From NCBI GenBank assembly GCA_003550325.1, contig QKWP01000441.1:131575-195574 (forward strand): DNA of 64,000 bases. The letters run 5' to 3'. Each line of letters opens with the position of its first letter. Positions within the stretch are counted from its first letter, which is position 1. The position numbers were made by a program, and so were the translations under genes. The notes below the pieces were generated by a model. It saw only the letters and a program-made list of their open reading frames with translations. It made no database searches and had not been told where the DNA came from. This DNA comes from Gigaspora rosea. Its lineage: Eukaryota; Glomeromycota; Glomeromycetes; Diversisporales; Gigasporaceae. Below, one piece after another: positions 22,621-34,567 of the stretch.

Positions 22621-22665
22621 TACGTAAGTATGTGCGTAAGCACTTACGTACGTACTTACGTACAT
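22621..22665. repeat. TACGTA-rich palindromic microsatellite
   Basis: Repeated (T)ACGTA(AG) words make a self-complementary stretch, for example TTACGTACGTACTTACGTAC. A short related CGTACGTACGTAC run lies at 25830-25842. Confidence 0.7.
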
Positions 22666-22834
22666 AACTAATACTAGGCACAAAAAAAAATTCTATACTT
22701 TGTTACGTGTAGAGATTAAGCCACGTATAAAATTTTGCTCCGGCTACCTACTCGTTTATAAATTAATAGCCCGGGCGAAAAATCAGTTTATTAAAAACTA
22801 ACCGGGTGCCGGTTAACTCGTTACTAGCAAGCCT

Positions 22835-22885
22835 GTAATTATAATGAATTACGGCAAAAAAAATGCCGTAATTCATTATAATTAC
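22835..22885. repeat. Perfect hairpin (22-bp arms, A-rich loop)
   Basis: GTAATTATAATGAATTACGG at the left pairs exactly with the complementary arm at 22864-22885 around a 7-nt A loop. It is probably a miniature foldback. No adjacent gene suggests a terminator role. Confidence 0.8.
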
Positions 22886-23234
22886 GACCAATTTAAAAAA
22901 AAAATACTCATACTGATGAAAGCGGATTAATACAGTACGATACGATTTTTTAAACTTGTGCTCGCATTCCATACCAGGCTGATTCCTATAATTCCTTTTG
23001 CAATGTTAAGTGGACACACATATTAACATATGACGATATTAGTATTGAAATTGTTATGCTTAAATTATTTCACGGATCAAATCAAAATATCTGAGAAGCT
23101 CATAAAAAATGTAAAAAATATTTTATTAATTGCAGATGTTGATATTAGAAATAAAACCCAAATTTTTTGGCAACTTTATGAAATGTCAAAAGATGAAGTC
23201 ACTGGCAATTATATTTTACAATCACTTCATGGCA

Positions 23235-23487
23235 CCTAAGTTCACAGACAAGGCAAACTTATTTCACAGAAAATTATTTCACCGTCAGTTCATTATACAG
23301 ACAAGTTCATCTTATCGACACTCATTTCACTGGCAAGATAATTCTACTGAGTTTATGGTTAGAATTAGGTTTAAGGTTAGGACAATTTATAGTTTATGTA
23401 AGAAATTTGTCAATGAAATGATTTATCGGTGAAATAAATTTTCTGTAAAGTAAACTTGTATGTAAGTAAATTGTCCGTGAACTAAGG
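23235..23487. repeat. Foldback element, family F7 (ACAGACAAGTTCAT type)
   Basis: The ends CCTAAGTTCACAGAC and the complement of CCTTAGTTCACGGAC are inverted. The arms contain spaced TTTCACCG / TTATCGACA words that also build the foldback at 43290-43630. The centre has TTAGGTTTAAGGTTAGG. Short ORFs over it are by-products. Confidence 0.65.
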
Positions 23488-24109
23488 TATTTCAATATAT
23501 ACAAATAGAATTTTATACTGTATAAAACGCGAAATAACGCTCAGGGGTGTTGTTTTGAATAATGGCCCAGATTAAGATTAATTTAGGCAAAATTTTGACA
23601 TTACACTCTTGGGCGTTATCGTTTATATGGTAAATAGATTCTTTGCATCATATTAAACTAATAAAGTAGAAAATTAAAACATTTACATAGGAGTGTAATT
23701 TCGAAGTTTGACCCGAATTAAGCTTAATTCGGACCAAAACTAGAAATAACACCCATGCGTATATTTATAATATAAAAACTAATTTTGCAAAAAAATAAGT
23801 TTTATTTTTGGCTTTACTAAATCACACTACTGGTGTTCAACACTTCTACAATTTTTGTTATAAGCTGTTGTCAATATTGGAAATCTTATGTTCTTATTTA
23901 TGTTCTCATAAGAATATACCTTTAAATTTGAGAATATTTGATATTTTGTAAATGTTTTCTATAATAATCAAAAAATATGTTCTCTATATAAGTATAATAG
24001 ATAATAGCATAATCTATATAGAATTAAAAATAGTACTTTATCTGATAGATATGATATTCTTGAATTACATGTAATAAATTGTTCTATTTTAAAAGTTTGA
24101 TTCTTGCTA
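23488..24109. other. AT-rich stretch
   Basis: A weak inverted pair (GGGTGTTGTTTTG near 23546 and its partner near 23750, CATTACACTCTTGGGCG and TAGGAGTGTAATTTCG) suggests another small foldback at about 23540-23760. Otherwise I see nothing. Confidence 0.35.
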
Positions 24110-24490
24110 ATTAAGAACAAATATAACCTGCCATACTGGTTCTAGGCCAGAAGCTATATCAGACCGCCTACTTTTAAATCTTTTCTTTTAGCTTCTCAAG
24201 CAGAAGAATTAACTAAATAAAAAAACTACAAATATAAAAAATAAAAGAAAATATATTAAATAAAAAAGCAATCTATACTATCTAAACAAATAACCAAAGT
24301 AAAAAAAAAAAAAATGAAAAGAAAGAAGAAAAAGCAAAAGAAAATGAAATATGATAGTACTATTTTTGCTATAAAAATTATATAATATTGCACAAAGAAA
24401 TACTTTGCCAAAGTATTATATATATATAAAAAGAAAATGAAAAATGAAAAAACTATAATTAAAAGAACATTTTAGAAAGAAATTTTGGTT
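24110..24490 (-). repeat. Retroposon family C fragment
   Basis: The purine-rich block followed by AAAAATTATATAATATTGCAC and CCAAAGTATTATATATA matches family C copies at 41610-41760, 32830-33080 and 59330-59550. Neither end of the element is complete. Confidence 0.5.
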
Positions 24491-24783
24491 AAAATATCTC
24501 ACATATTATTGATTGTTATCTTAAAAAACCTGAAACTCACTTGTGATTTGATTTTAATATAGTAGCTATATTTTTAGTTTGAATAAAATAAAGATTGCTG
24601 ATTTTTTGAAAAAGTAAATCAAAATGCCCATTTGTCAAAATTTTGAAAAAGTCAAAGAGATACAAAAAAAAAGTATCAACTAAAAAAAATTTGTAAGAGT
24701 TATGCTGTATAAAATAATATATCTAACAAAGTATCTACTTCTGTTTATATATTTATAGTACTTGACAAAACTTTAAAGTAGTG

Positions 24784-24915
24784 ATTGGACCTGGGTGGGT
24801 GACCACCCGGGTCACCCGTTTACCTGCGGGTGACCCGGGTAGTATTGTGACAACCCGAGTGGAAACGGATGGGTCACCCAACGGGTTACCTGACAGGTTA
24901 CCCGGCGGGTCACTC
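24784..24915. promoter_or_regulatory. hAT left subterminal repeat cluster
   Basis: A GC-rich island in AT-rich DNA has about nine CGGGT/ACCCG words in both orientations, for example GGTGACCACCCGGGTCACCC. It mirrors 30808-30930 at the other end and is a probable transposase-binding region. Confidence 0.7.
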
Positions 24916-26741
24916 TTGAGTTACAAAAATTCCTAAGACACTTAGAAAAAAATAAATCAGATTAAAAATTTTATCCATGACCCGTCAGGTTAATCATCAA
25001 CCGGATACCTGAAATTAAAACAGAATACCCGATTACAGCTATTATCATAATTCCTGAGACACATGATAAAAATTAGACGGATGATTTTTTTTGGCAAATT
25101 CGGTTAAGTTTTGTTAATTTAAATACTATATCACTACGAAGATTTCAGGTCAAATACAGAAACAAGGTATCTTCGCTGGCGAATAATCGAAAAAATTAGG
25201 AAGCTTATTATTTCAGAAATTGCAAAACACTTAAGAGTTAGCATTTAGTTTATAAGTCGAGTTCTCAAGCACTTTTGATGTATTAAAAAACTTCTGCGGC
25301 ATATTTTTGACAAATATTAATAAAAATCAAAATTTCTGGACGGAATCTTGAGTCACATCTTTAAACGAGTTGATAAATTCTTGGCCATATCTAACTTTTT
25401 AATATCAGCACCTACGCATATAATATGTTTATCTGGAGCCTTTTTATATATTTAGCCTTTTCCATAAGTTTTCGCAAATATCCAACCGAAAATTTAATAA
25501 TATTGAATGTGTCAGCATTTATAATAATAAAATTATCTATAGAATAAGTATTATGTAACATATGTCTTTCATATATCCATGTATAGGGTTGGAAATTACT
25601 ATAATTTTGCATAAGTTTGTTTAAGTTTCTGATATCAAAATTACATGTAATTTTGGTTATGTAAATAACATTGCCTAAAATTTTCGTAGATCTGGTATCT
25701 AAATAAACATAAAATTATAGTTCCGAACACCAAGATAGATGTTTAGTAATGCTGCCAAAACTTCTGTAATGCTGGTGCAATAATCATGTGTCATTGCACT
25801 ATTTATTGTTAATGTAAAAGTTGTGTGTGTGCGTACGTACGTACAATTTTGTGATTTTATTGAATCTATTATGCCGAAATAATAAAATAAACACATCAAA
25901 TAAATTAGAAGAATTTTAACAAAATGATCTAATCAAATTGAAAAGAATTATGAATACAATAATAATCTTGCTATTATTATATTGCCTTCGTGTAGATCTG
26001 ACTAGCTTGAACTTATTTAGAGAATGGCTTAGATCTTTTCATTATGATCAATAATCCTAACCCACTTATGCCATTCTTCTGCTTTATGCACAACTATACT
26101 TCACACGTTAGTCCGGTTGGCTTGAATATATCTCGAACTTATTTAGATCAGGCTTAGACTTTCAAAAAAAAAAAAAAGGCAGTGTAAGTAAAAATTTTTC
26201 ATTTTAGGTATGATTATCTAATATTAACTGTTACACCATTTGACCTTTTTTAGAAGTGCTATGACCGAGTAATGAATAACTAAATACAGAATAATAATTA
26301 AATACGTATGAAATAACAACTAAATATGGAATGAAGTAATTAAGGTTTTATTAACTAAGTTATAATTGTTTGAGATGCATCAAATGATCGCGTTTTTTCA
26401 AATTATATCAATGATTAAAAAAATTTATCTGAGTATTACGCCATTGATCAATCTTAATGATGCAAGAAACAGATGCGATAATCAAGATTCAAAAATAACT
26501 GTCCTAATTCAAATAATAGCTAAAACATATATAAGTATCTGCTTTTTGGCATGAAGTAAACTTTAGAATTCGACTGTAATTCTAAATAATATACAACCAA
26601 TAAATCTAATTTCCAAAGAAATTTATCCCTGATTATTTGATATTCTATATCGATATACCATTCGACTCACATAAATACTTTCCTGTTCTCCTACAAAACT
26701 AAGTCTAATCCGTTAATCTTCTCTAAAAATCAGTAACAACA

Positions 26742-29034
26742 ATGGATATAAATAATAACGAATATACTCCAGATGTTGAATATGCATCAGATATTGAATA
26801 TACTTCGGACGTTAGACAAACTTTTGATACTGATACTCAAAGTGATGCTGGTTCTTCTATCACTATAGAAAGGTTTGGAGAAAAGTCCACAGAAGAACCA
26901 AGTACCAAGAAAATTCGCGTTAATCTTGTTAGACAAACTGATCCTAAGAAAAGGCCAAGTTATGTTTGGAAGTACTTTGAGGAAGAGGCTGCTGAAGAGG
27001 GTACGGAAGATATTTGTAAGATAATTGTAATTAGAAAAAGCAAAGAAACTATATGTGGAAAAAATATAAACATGATAGAGGAACCGGAAACATGAAACTG
27101 CACTTACAGTCAGCACATGGAATCTTCGGACCGGATGAAATACAATCAAATTCAGATGAAAAAAATCAATTAAGTATATGTGAATCCACATAGTGAGTCT
27201 AAGCAATTGGAGCTAAAGCGAATTACGACAGAGTGGTTAGTAACAGATTCCCTTCCATTTAATGTCATATACGGAAAAGGGTATCGAAAAATGATGAATC
27301 GAATCAATCCTGCATTTATACCACCAACTAATAAGCATATTAAAAAAGAGATTGAAATTGCTTATTATAAAGGAATAAGAGAACTTAAAAACTTACTTTC
27401 TACTACTTGTAAGACAGCTTCCATAACCACTGACTTATGGACAGCCCAAAGCAATGATGGATACATCAGCGTAACTCTTCACTGGTTAATACCTGCATTT
27501 GAAATACGTGAAGTGTTACTTTCTATTGAAAAGTTTGAACATCCACATATGGGTAAACAGATAAAAGAATATTTAAATACAAAAATTGAGGAATTTGAAC
27601 TAACTGGAAAAATTATCTGCGTAACAACGTACAATGGACAAATATAAAAAAAGCTATCAGGCTTTGGGATGGTATTAAACGCCTACCTTGTGCTGCGCAT
27701 ACACTCCAACTTACAGTTGCTCAGGCCCTAAAATTTATAAATCCGTATACCAATAAAATTCGTAACTTATTAAATTTTTTCGAACTTCAAAGCAAAGCCA
27801 ATGTCTTGATCAAGCACAAACAAACTTGGCAACCCGTGATAAACCCAATGCAATACCAATTATCCAAGTCCACTGTTCCGAAGGCATTTCTGAAAATTTA
27901 CCCAAAACAAAAGAAAGTGATGAGTTAGAAATGAATGAGGAGCCAAAATTTATTTTGCGCGTCATTAAAGACGTAAAAACTCATTGGAACTCTGCTTATT
28001 AATCTTGGCAAAGGCTTTTAGCTTTACGTTCAGCGATTAATTGGCTTTCTGCGACATTACACCTACAAAAAGAAGATGGCGCCAAAGAAGATTCTGCTAA
28101 ATTAAAAAAATATATGCTTGATGATAATGAGTGGAAGTTTTTAGAACAATTAGTAGAGGTGTTTAGACCATTTGATGAATTAACAACCTACTTTAGTGGA
28201 ATTAAATATACCACATTTTCAGTTGTCAATCCGAGTATCAAAGTATTGAAGTTCGAATTTGCTGATGATGGTATAATAGATCCTGATGAATTTGAAGAAA
28301 TTATTAATTTTAATGATAGTATGTATCTTAAAACTCAATCTGTTAAAATTTTATTTATAAATAATTTAATATTTTTTCTAAAAATGTAACCAGATGAATC
28401 GTCAGATGAAGATTTTGATGATAATAACATGCCGTTAATACCTAACAATACTATATCAAAGCTTCGAGGAATTATCTATAATTCTCTTTGGCATTACTAG
28501 CATGAGTCAGAGGATATTAAATTAATTTCTACCATGCTAGATCCACGATTGAAATCGATGCAACTATGGGATAGTGAAACACGAAATGAAACAATTGAGA
28601 AATTGCGTGCTGAATTTAAAATTTTTCAAGATGCAATTGTGGCCGAAGAGTTGAAAGGATCTGGTGAGAAAACTGATTCGACATCTGCTCCACATTTTAT
28701 GAGAAAAGTGTTTGGTAGTAGTAGTCGTAATTTCAAAAGTAAGATAGATGATAAAACTAAAATTGACAACTATTTAAATAAGTTAATCATACCACTTTTG
28801 TCTGAAACTGCTGATATTTATGAATGGTGGCGTAAAAATCAGCATCTTTTTTCTATCTTGAGTAAAATGGCACGTAAATATCTGTCAATCCCTGCTACTT
28901 CTGTTCCAAGCGAACGGCTTTTCTCTGATGCAGGGAATCAAATTACTTCTAAAAGAGTTCGCTTGTCACCTGAAATTGTAAGCAAGTTACTATTTGTAAA
29001 GCGAAACAATCTTTATTTTGATATTTGGTCTTAA
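26742..29034 (+). pseudogene. hAT transposase with BED finger and hATC domain (frameshifted)
   Basis: The ATG at 26742 opens an acidic N terminus. A BED-type zinc finger (YVWKYFEEEA ... MKLHLQSAHG) lies at about 26955-27120 and is broken by two mutually cancelling frame changes near 27062 and 27180. The RNase H-like core starts with ITTDLWTAQSNDGYISVTLHW; its first catalytic Asp is at 27432. The second catalytic position, Asp in relatives (TTDNG), is Tyr here (27630-27632), and the frame is lost directly after it. 27650-28110 is recognisable only in pieces (CAAHTLQLTVAQ, THWNSAY then a stop). The C-terminal dimerisation domain is intact at about 28795-29010 (LSIPATSVPSERLFSDAGN). It is inactive, from both the frameshifts and the lost Asp. 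Confidence 0.93.
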
Positions 29035-29507
29035 ATATAACAATTCTTTACCTGTGTATTTGGATGAAATGATCTTTTTCTAATATATATTGCATTACTT
29101 TTAACATTACCTGTAATTAAAAATATTTTACTATATATTAATAAATAAAGATCAGATTTCTATATTATAGACTCAGTAAAATTTCATGCTCACATACCAT
29201 ATTTTCAACTATGCTTCGTGGAATTCAATTAATAAAGCGAAAGTTTTAAGAATCAGTGTTAGATTTATTAATTTTATTAAGAATTAGGAATTAGACCAAA
29301 GTAGAAACAATTATTATAGATACCTGAGATACAGTATATAATAACAGATTTTCTCAAACGGGTCTAATCTTAATCTAAGAATGCAAACTCGATTTTGTAC
29401 GTATTTAGCTTTTTTTATAAATTCTAAGTCATAGTTACCTGATCTACGTTAGTATCACGTGAATTCGGCTGAAATTATATAAATTTAAAAATCTCAAAAA
29501 TTACATA

Positions 29508-29670
29508 TAGTCGACTCTGGATATAACGAACCTCTATACGAACACAAAATTTTTAAAATTTCATAATAATCCGTTATATAGTGCCATAGGTCCTTAAGAA
29601 ATAGTGATTTTCTATAACGAACTTTTTTTTCTTTCCAGAACCGTCAATTCGTTATAGAAAGAGTTGACTG
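29508..29670. mobile_element. Tc1/pogo-like MITE (163 bp, TA target)
   Basis: The inverted ends are TAGTCGACTCTGGATATAAC and the complement of CAGTCAACTCTTTCTATAAC, flanked by TA at 29506-29507 and 29671-29672. The form CAGTC(G/A)ACTC...ATAACGAA resembles pogo/Tigger-type ends. It lies inside the hAT transposon. Confidence 0.8.
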
Positions 29671-29797
29671 TATTACATATCTCATTAATGTATAAATAGT
29701 TATTTGTCATGCTGGGTATTTTAGACCATGCTGTACGGTAATATTCTTACCATAAATATAAGTATATTTTTTTTTTGTTTCATTCTTGTTATCTTAT

Positions 29798-30220
29798 TTT
29801 GCTTTCTGTTACTAACTGGTTTTTTTTTTATAGTTGTGTTATTGGGTTATTGTTTTGTCGTTCACTGGTGAAATCACATTTGGTGTTTCGTTTAATGATA
29901 AGTATAGCCTTTTTTTTTTGTTATGTTTGCTTTGCCTTTTCTTTTTTTTTTTTACTAATCAGTTTGTGTTATTGGGTTATCATTTTGTTGTTCGCTAGTG
30001 AAATCGCATTCGATGCTTCGTTTATTGATAAGTATAGCTTTTTTTTTGTTATGTTTGCTTTGCCTTTTCTTTTTTTTTTTTACTAATCAGTTTGTGTTAT
30101 TGGGTTATCATTTTGTTGTTCGCTAGTGAAATCGCATTCGATGCTTCGTTTATTGATAAGTATAGCTTTTTTTTTGTTATATTTGCTTTGCTTTTTCTTT
30201 TTTTTTACAGTTGTCGTTTG
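29798..30220 (+). repeat. 129-bp tandem repeat array, three copies
   Basis: GATAAGTATAGC recurs at 29897, 30027 and 30155. Units 2 and 3 are nearly identical, and unit 1 is more diverged. The long T runs create hydrophobic open frames at 29775-30337 that are not genes. The same word in the opposite orientation anchors the array at 33890-34440. Confidence 0.88.
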
Positions 30221-30807
30221 ATGGTTAATCTGTTTTGTGGTGTTACATTTGAGCATTTGGTTGGTGTACTTGTTGGGCTTCTATTTCACGCTTGGTATTG
30301 TCGTTTCCATTGGTATAACTGTTGGGTCTGTGTTTAGCTAAATGATTAGCATTACTATTAATCTTGTAAAGGTGTTTTAGCTTAATTACATACAAAAAGA
30401 GCCTCATTTGCAAACTTGTGTGTAAACTGATACAAATAACTATATCACGGAAAATTCACGAAATTACCCAGATTTCCAAGACTTTTCAAAGCCAGCTCCT
30501 CAATTTTTACTAATGATAATTTCCCAATACTTCGATTCCCACATAAGTATGTGGAAATCGTTGTTTACACCTTTTTGAAAACAGCTGTAAATATATTGAA
30601 ATAAATAACCGGGAAAATTAAAGATTAGAATAAATTTATATAAAATCGATATTAATATTTCCCGATATACAAACTAGTAATTACCCGCCAGGTACAATAA
30701 TAATCCTCATTAAATTAATATGTTAATATAAAATAAGTAAATTCGTTTTAAAATCAAAAAGAAAAATTTATTTTGAATATGGGTTCAAGAAGATTTAACT
30801 AAATAGT

Positions 30808-30930
30808 AGAGCCCACCCGGGTTCTACCCGGGTCCACCCGTCGGGTGACCACTCAGGTTCTACCCGGGTCCACCTGTCGGGTCACCCACCCGTTGGGTGA
30901 CCCGGGTAGCATTTTTTTAGACGGGTCCAA
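30808..30930. promoter_or_regulatory. hAT right subterminal repeat cluster
   Basis: CACCCGGGTTCTACCCGGGT is repeated in slightly changed form, followed by GGGTGACC words. It is the counterpart of 24784-24915. Confidence 0.7.
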
Positions 30931-31089
30931 TCACTACTCTAAAGCTTGTCTACTACTTCTTTGCTCAATAGCACTATAGTCTTTTGCTAAAAGACCTTAT
31001 TTATAAGGGTTTAAGTTTTTTTTATCTCTGTTTTAGTTACAACCAAATATATAGTGAATAGTCTTAGATTCTAACTGCTACTAATTAAG

Positions 31090-32398
31090 TTTTTTTTATT
31101 TTTTTTTATTTTTTTTTTTTTAATGTTAAAGTGAGGTCATGCCTCTGGACTTTATAGAGTGTATATTAATCGTTACAATGTATTGCTTACAATTATTATA
31201 CTATTTACTAAGTACCAAGACTTGGACTATTTTATCTATAACCTAAACCTACCAGAGCCTACTATACTCCCATTTATATAGTTAGCCTGGTTTTGGACAT
31301 CCTTTTTCCCAACCAACTGTTAGTATTCACATGTTCACCACTTTACCCACTTTTCCTAATATCATTACTTCCAATTTGGTGTATATAATTCCAGGTAGGC
31401 GCTTTCTGCTTCCAAATTGGTGTACCTAGTTCCTTACTAGCGTACTTTTCAGGAGTTTGTATATCTCAAGCTATGCAGCTGCCTCTACTACATTGGGTAA
31501 GTATCTCAAGCCTACATAATGCCGCAACTAGCTGATTTTCCTGCGACTTGGGGACCCAGAATTTGATGTTCTGAATTTGGAAATATGCGAATGACTGTAC
31601 TTCCCGCTATGGTGACGAGTACTCAGACATGTTTTGCCAAAGCTTCCAGTCCCTGATATAGTTGAATGGCATCATAAGGCTCAGCCAACCCGATCTACCA
31701 CTACATGCACTTATACTAGCTATACCTGTTACTGGTAGTCCCAGATCCTCTTAACGTCCTAAGACTCCCATATGGGTGCACCCAGAGCTCCGTTGGGCTT
31801 TGACATGTACATGTCTCTATGTTTCTACTTCTTGTTGGTCGGTCAGTTCTGTTTGCTCTTGTAGAGTTCATTCTGATCCCCAGTACTCATATCCGACACC
31901 TCAAACTTTATACTGATTCCTCCCAAACTACTAAGGCAGTTAGCTCAGAAGAATTGGTCTGCCCAGCTTTATGTGCCAATGGTCTCTCTTTTCTTGGTAC
32001 CTACTTTTGAAACATAGGTCCTTTTCCTCAGACGACTCCGACGGTCAGGTTGGTGTCACCTTTTGCCATGGGGTATATTCTATTCAGTTCTCCGGTCTCT
32101 AGTTGAGAGGGCTTTTGTAGCACCATAGAAGGAGCTTCCTTACCTCCCTGCTCGGGGCTTGCCAAACGGGTTTCAATTGTTCCAGTCCCTTGGATTTGTC
32201 TGTGTAACTTACACAACTGCACTGATGCTTCCATTCAAGATGGTGGTACCAAGGTTACAGGTAATATACCCGATCGATTGATAAACAAATGTTACTGTAA
32301 CATAGACCTATTTTCCAATTTATCTCCAGTAGGATTTGAACTCTAGACCTGCCACTTGGGGAGTGACAATCAGACAGCTTTTCTATGTCGTCATACCC
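31090..32398 (-). mobile_element. Long tRNA-headed retroposon (SINE type A), full length, 1.3 kb
   Basis: Read on the minus strand it starts with a tRNA-like head. The B box is AGTTCAAATCC (32332-32342 on the plus strand) and an A-box-like TGACGACATAGAAAAG lies near the 5' end. It ends ...CTTTAACATT plus a poly(A) run (31090-31121 as T on the plus strand). ACTAATTAAG (31080-31089) and ACTAATAAAG (32399-32408) are the target duplication, and similarity continues into GTTTT. The head matches the head of 60590-61292. The 3' half matches 57966-58628. Open stretches inside (for example 31819-32010) have no recognised product. It needs a LINE reverse transcriptase in trans. Confidence 0.85.
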
Positions 32399-32559
32399 AC
32401 TAATAAAGTTTTGTTGTATATTAAATATATTAACTATTAAGTTTTTATAATTTTATTTTCTTGAAAGTTTGGCACAAGAGATCATTAGAAAAGCTATTGA
32501 TATATATATATATATATTTTTGATAATTAACCTGATGGTCATATCATATTTTATTATAT

Positions 32560-33090
32560 AGCAGTGAACTACATATGCAAATGTCTATTCACTACCAGCT
32601 TTTTAAGCCTTACAATTAAAACACAATTCGTCTAGTTACCATAGGCACTTATCCGAGACCTGCCAGAGTAGATTTTATCTTACTAGTACCGGGTACATGT
32701 ATTTATATACCTCTGATTACTAGATCAATGGCTTAGATCTACAACCAGTTATAACTATCTACTTTTCTTTCAAACTTCTTCCACCTAGATCTGGCAGAGA
32801 TGTTAACTAACAATAATTGCATAAAAAAAAACTAAAAGAAAATAACACATATACGAAAGAGTATAAGGGGAACCAATAAGAAAAAAGAGTAAATAAAAAA
32901 AAGAGAAAATACTACAATATCTAAGCGAAAAACCAAAATTAAATGGACAAGATGAAAAAAGTGAAAAAAGTCAATGGTTTGACATATATATTTTGAAGAA
33001 GAGAGAAAAGAAAAAAGAACTAAGACTAAAATCATCGATAAAAATTATATAATACTGCACAAGAAAACGCCTCACCAAACATCGGAGAAG
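32560..33090 (-). repeat. Retroposon family C fragment
   Basis: The purine-rich middle (32820-33040) and AAAATTATATAATACTGCAC followed by a CACCAAA block match family C. The poly(A) end and the 5' part are missing. Confidence 0.45.
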
Positions 33091-33300
33091 TTTTTATAGT
33101 GCAGATCTGCGCAGATTTTTTTAAAAATCAATTATTAAAAATTCGCGCAGATCTGTAACCCTGCCGGCAGTCATCAAAGAAAAAAATTTTGCAGAATTCA
33201 TCGGGTAAAAAATATAGTTCAGATCTGTGCAGATTTTTTAATAAAGATCTGTGCATATCTGCGCCCTAGTGTCAGTTCGCGGAACTAATCAAATAAGATA
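33090..33300. repeat. GCAGATCTGCGCAGAT-rich block
   Basis: CAGATCTG(C/T)GCAGAT occurs at least four times in both orientations in about 200 bp. Related words fill 36060-36250, which includes the hairpin CGCAGATTATAATAGG at 36079-36114. Both blocks adjoin family C retroposon sequence. Confidence 0.55.
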
Positions 33301-33889
33301 GCATAATACAGTAATTACCCAATTTTTTTATTTTATAACACGATCACAATTAAAAATTTTTATTTTTTTTTAAATATTAAAGGTTTAATAATTTTTTTTT
33401 ATTATAATTAAAAATTTTATTTATTTATAAATTTTTTTTTGTATCGCAAACATATTTGAAATGTCATTGAATAATGAATACCATTATGCAAAAAATGTTT
33501 CTATATAGTAACAATTACTATGCTCTGCACTACAAATTCTAAACTAACATTTACTAGCACTAACCCTATAATGATAAGTTTTTTTTGTCCTTTTCAACTA
33601 CAGTTCCATATTTGTAAATCTAGCCATCTCCGCAGCTTTTTTGACTCCAATTCCATTGTAATAACAACCTCTAACGCTATATAATAGTAACAATATCGAC
33701 GATATCGAAAACAATACAACACCAGATAAAAAACGACGGCACAGCAAGTATGAAATGGGACTCAACAAGTTATACTAACGAAACTACAAATACGGAACCA
33801 CAAATATGAAATAGCGACTCTATAATAATGCGGTACCAGCAACCAATACAGCAGTAAACCGAATTCACCATTAAACAACGACTAATACA
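33301..33889. other. AT-rich stretch
   Basis: I see no supported gene. The right part (from about 33560) already contains words of the following tandem array. Confidence 0.4.
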
Positions 33890-34440
33890 AAATAACGAAA
33901 AAAAATAAATACAATAAAAAAAAAAAGGCTATACTTATCAATAGAAAACTCTTCACCAGACAAATGACACGAGCATCTCTTTTGACTCCAATAACAACCT
34001 CCGACGGTACAGCAAGTATGAAATGGGTCCCAACAGTTATATTAACGAAAACTCAACAATCGAACGATCCCTAAATGCGATTTCACCAGGGACGAAGCTG
34101 GGCCACTAGTTCGAAAACGTATATTGGTGCCTGCAACTAACGAAAAAAACTGGTTAGTAAGTAGTAAAAAGAAAAAAATAAATACAATAAAAAAAAAAGG
34201 CTATACTTATCAATAGAACGAACCCTTCACCAGACAAATGACATGACCCTTTTGACTCCAATTTCATTGTAATAACAACCTCCGACGGTACAGCAAGTGT
34301 GAAATGGGATCCAACAGGAAAACTCAACAATCGAATGATCTCTAAATGCGATTTCACCAGGGACGAAGCTGGGCCACTAGTTTGAAAATGTATATTGGTG
34401 CCTGCAACTAACGAAAAAAACTGGTTAGTAAGTAGTGCTA
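33890..34440 (-). repeat. ~271-bp tandem repeat, two copies
   Basis: GGCTATACTTATCAATAGAA recurs at 33927 and 34199, and TTTCACCAGGGACGAAGC at 34081 and 34352. Copy 2 lacks a short internal block. It shares TTATTGATAAGTATAGCC-type sequence and GTGAAATCGCATT-like sequence with the array inside the hAT element, in opposite orientation. An earlier, degenerate unit may extend back to about 33560. Confidence 0.8.
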
Positions 34441-34567
34441 TAATAAAAAAAAAGAGAAAAATAAAAAATAAAATAAATATTTTACTTATCTGTTACCGGT
34501 ATATTTTTAAAATCTGTGTAACTTCGAAAACTGTTTGGGGCGACTTAACAAAAATAATATAAGGTAA

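Larger units (their letters stand above)
17800..22834. other. Quieter intergenic region
   Basis: This 5-kb stretch is less dominated by MITEs and has a more mixed composition from about 18300. Open stretches at 18498-18740 and 18872-19144 (90 codons, no recognised domain) are the only coding hints. They lack a supporting motif and I do not call them. It also holds a short-period tandem repeat (19271-19371), long T runs near 20310 and 20670, and TACGTA words at 22621-22665. Confidence 0.4.
24779..30936 (+). mobile_element. hAT transposon (6.2 kb) with decayed transposase
   Basis: The ends are inverted, TAGTGATTGGACC at both. The 8-bp target repeat is CTTTAAAG (24771-24778) versus CTCTAAAG (30937-30944), with one mismatch. 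An 8-bp duplication and a BED/hATC transposase define hAT. Both subterminal regions (24784-24915 and 30808-30930) carry many copies of ACCCGGGT / GGGTGACC, the kind of clustered motif that hAT transposases bind. The interior carries the transposase (26742-29034), a Tc1-type MITE (29508-29670) and a 129-bp tandem array (29798-30220). At 6.2 kb it is long for the family, partly through insertions. Confidence 0.92.

Noticed and set aside
22835..22885. Rho-independent-type terminator
   Set aside because: The hairpin is AT-rich, sits in eukaryotic-type DNA, lacks a gene upstream and has no T run after it; a miniature foldback is more likely.
29775..30337. Two hydrophobic plus-strand frames
   Set aside because: They are by-products of T-rich 129-bp tandem repeats; the two frames repeat each other's sequence.
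31819..32234. Open frames inside the 1.3-kb retroposon
   Set aside because: No recognisable domain, opposite strands overlap, and the type B relative does not preserve them.
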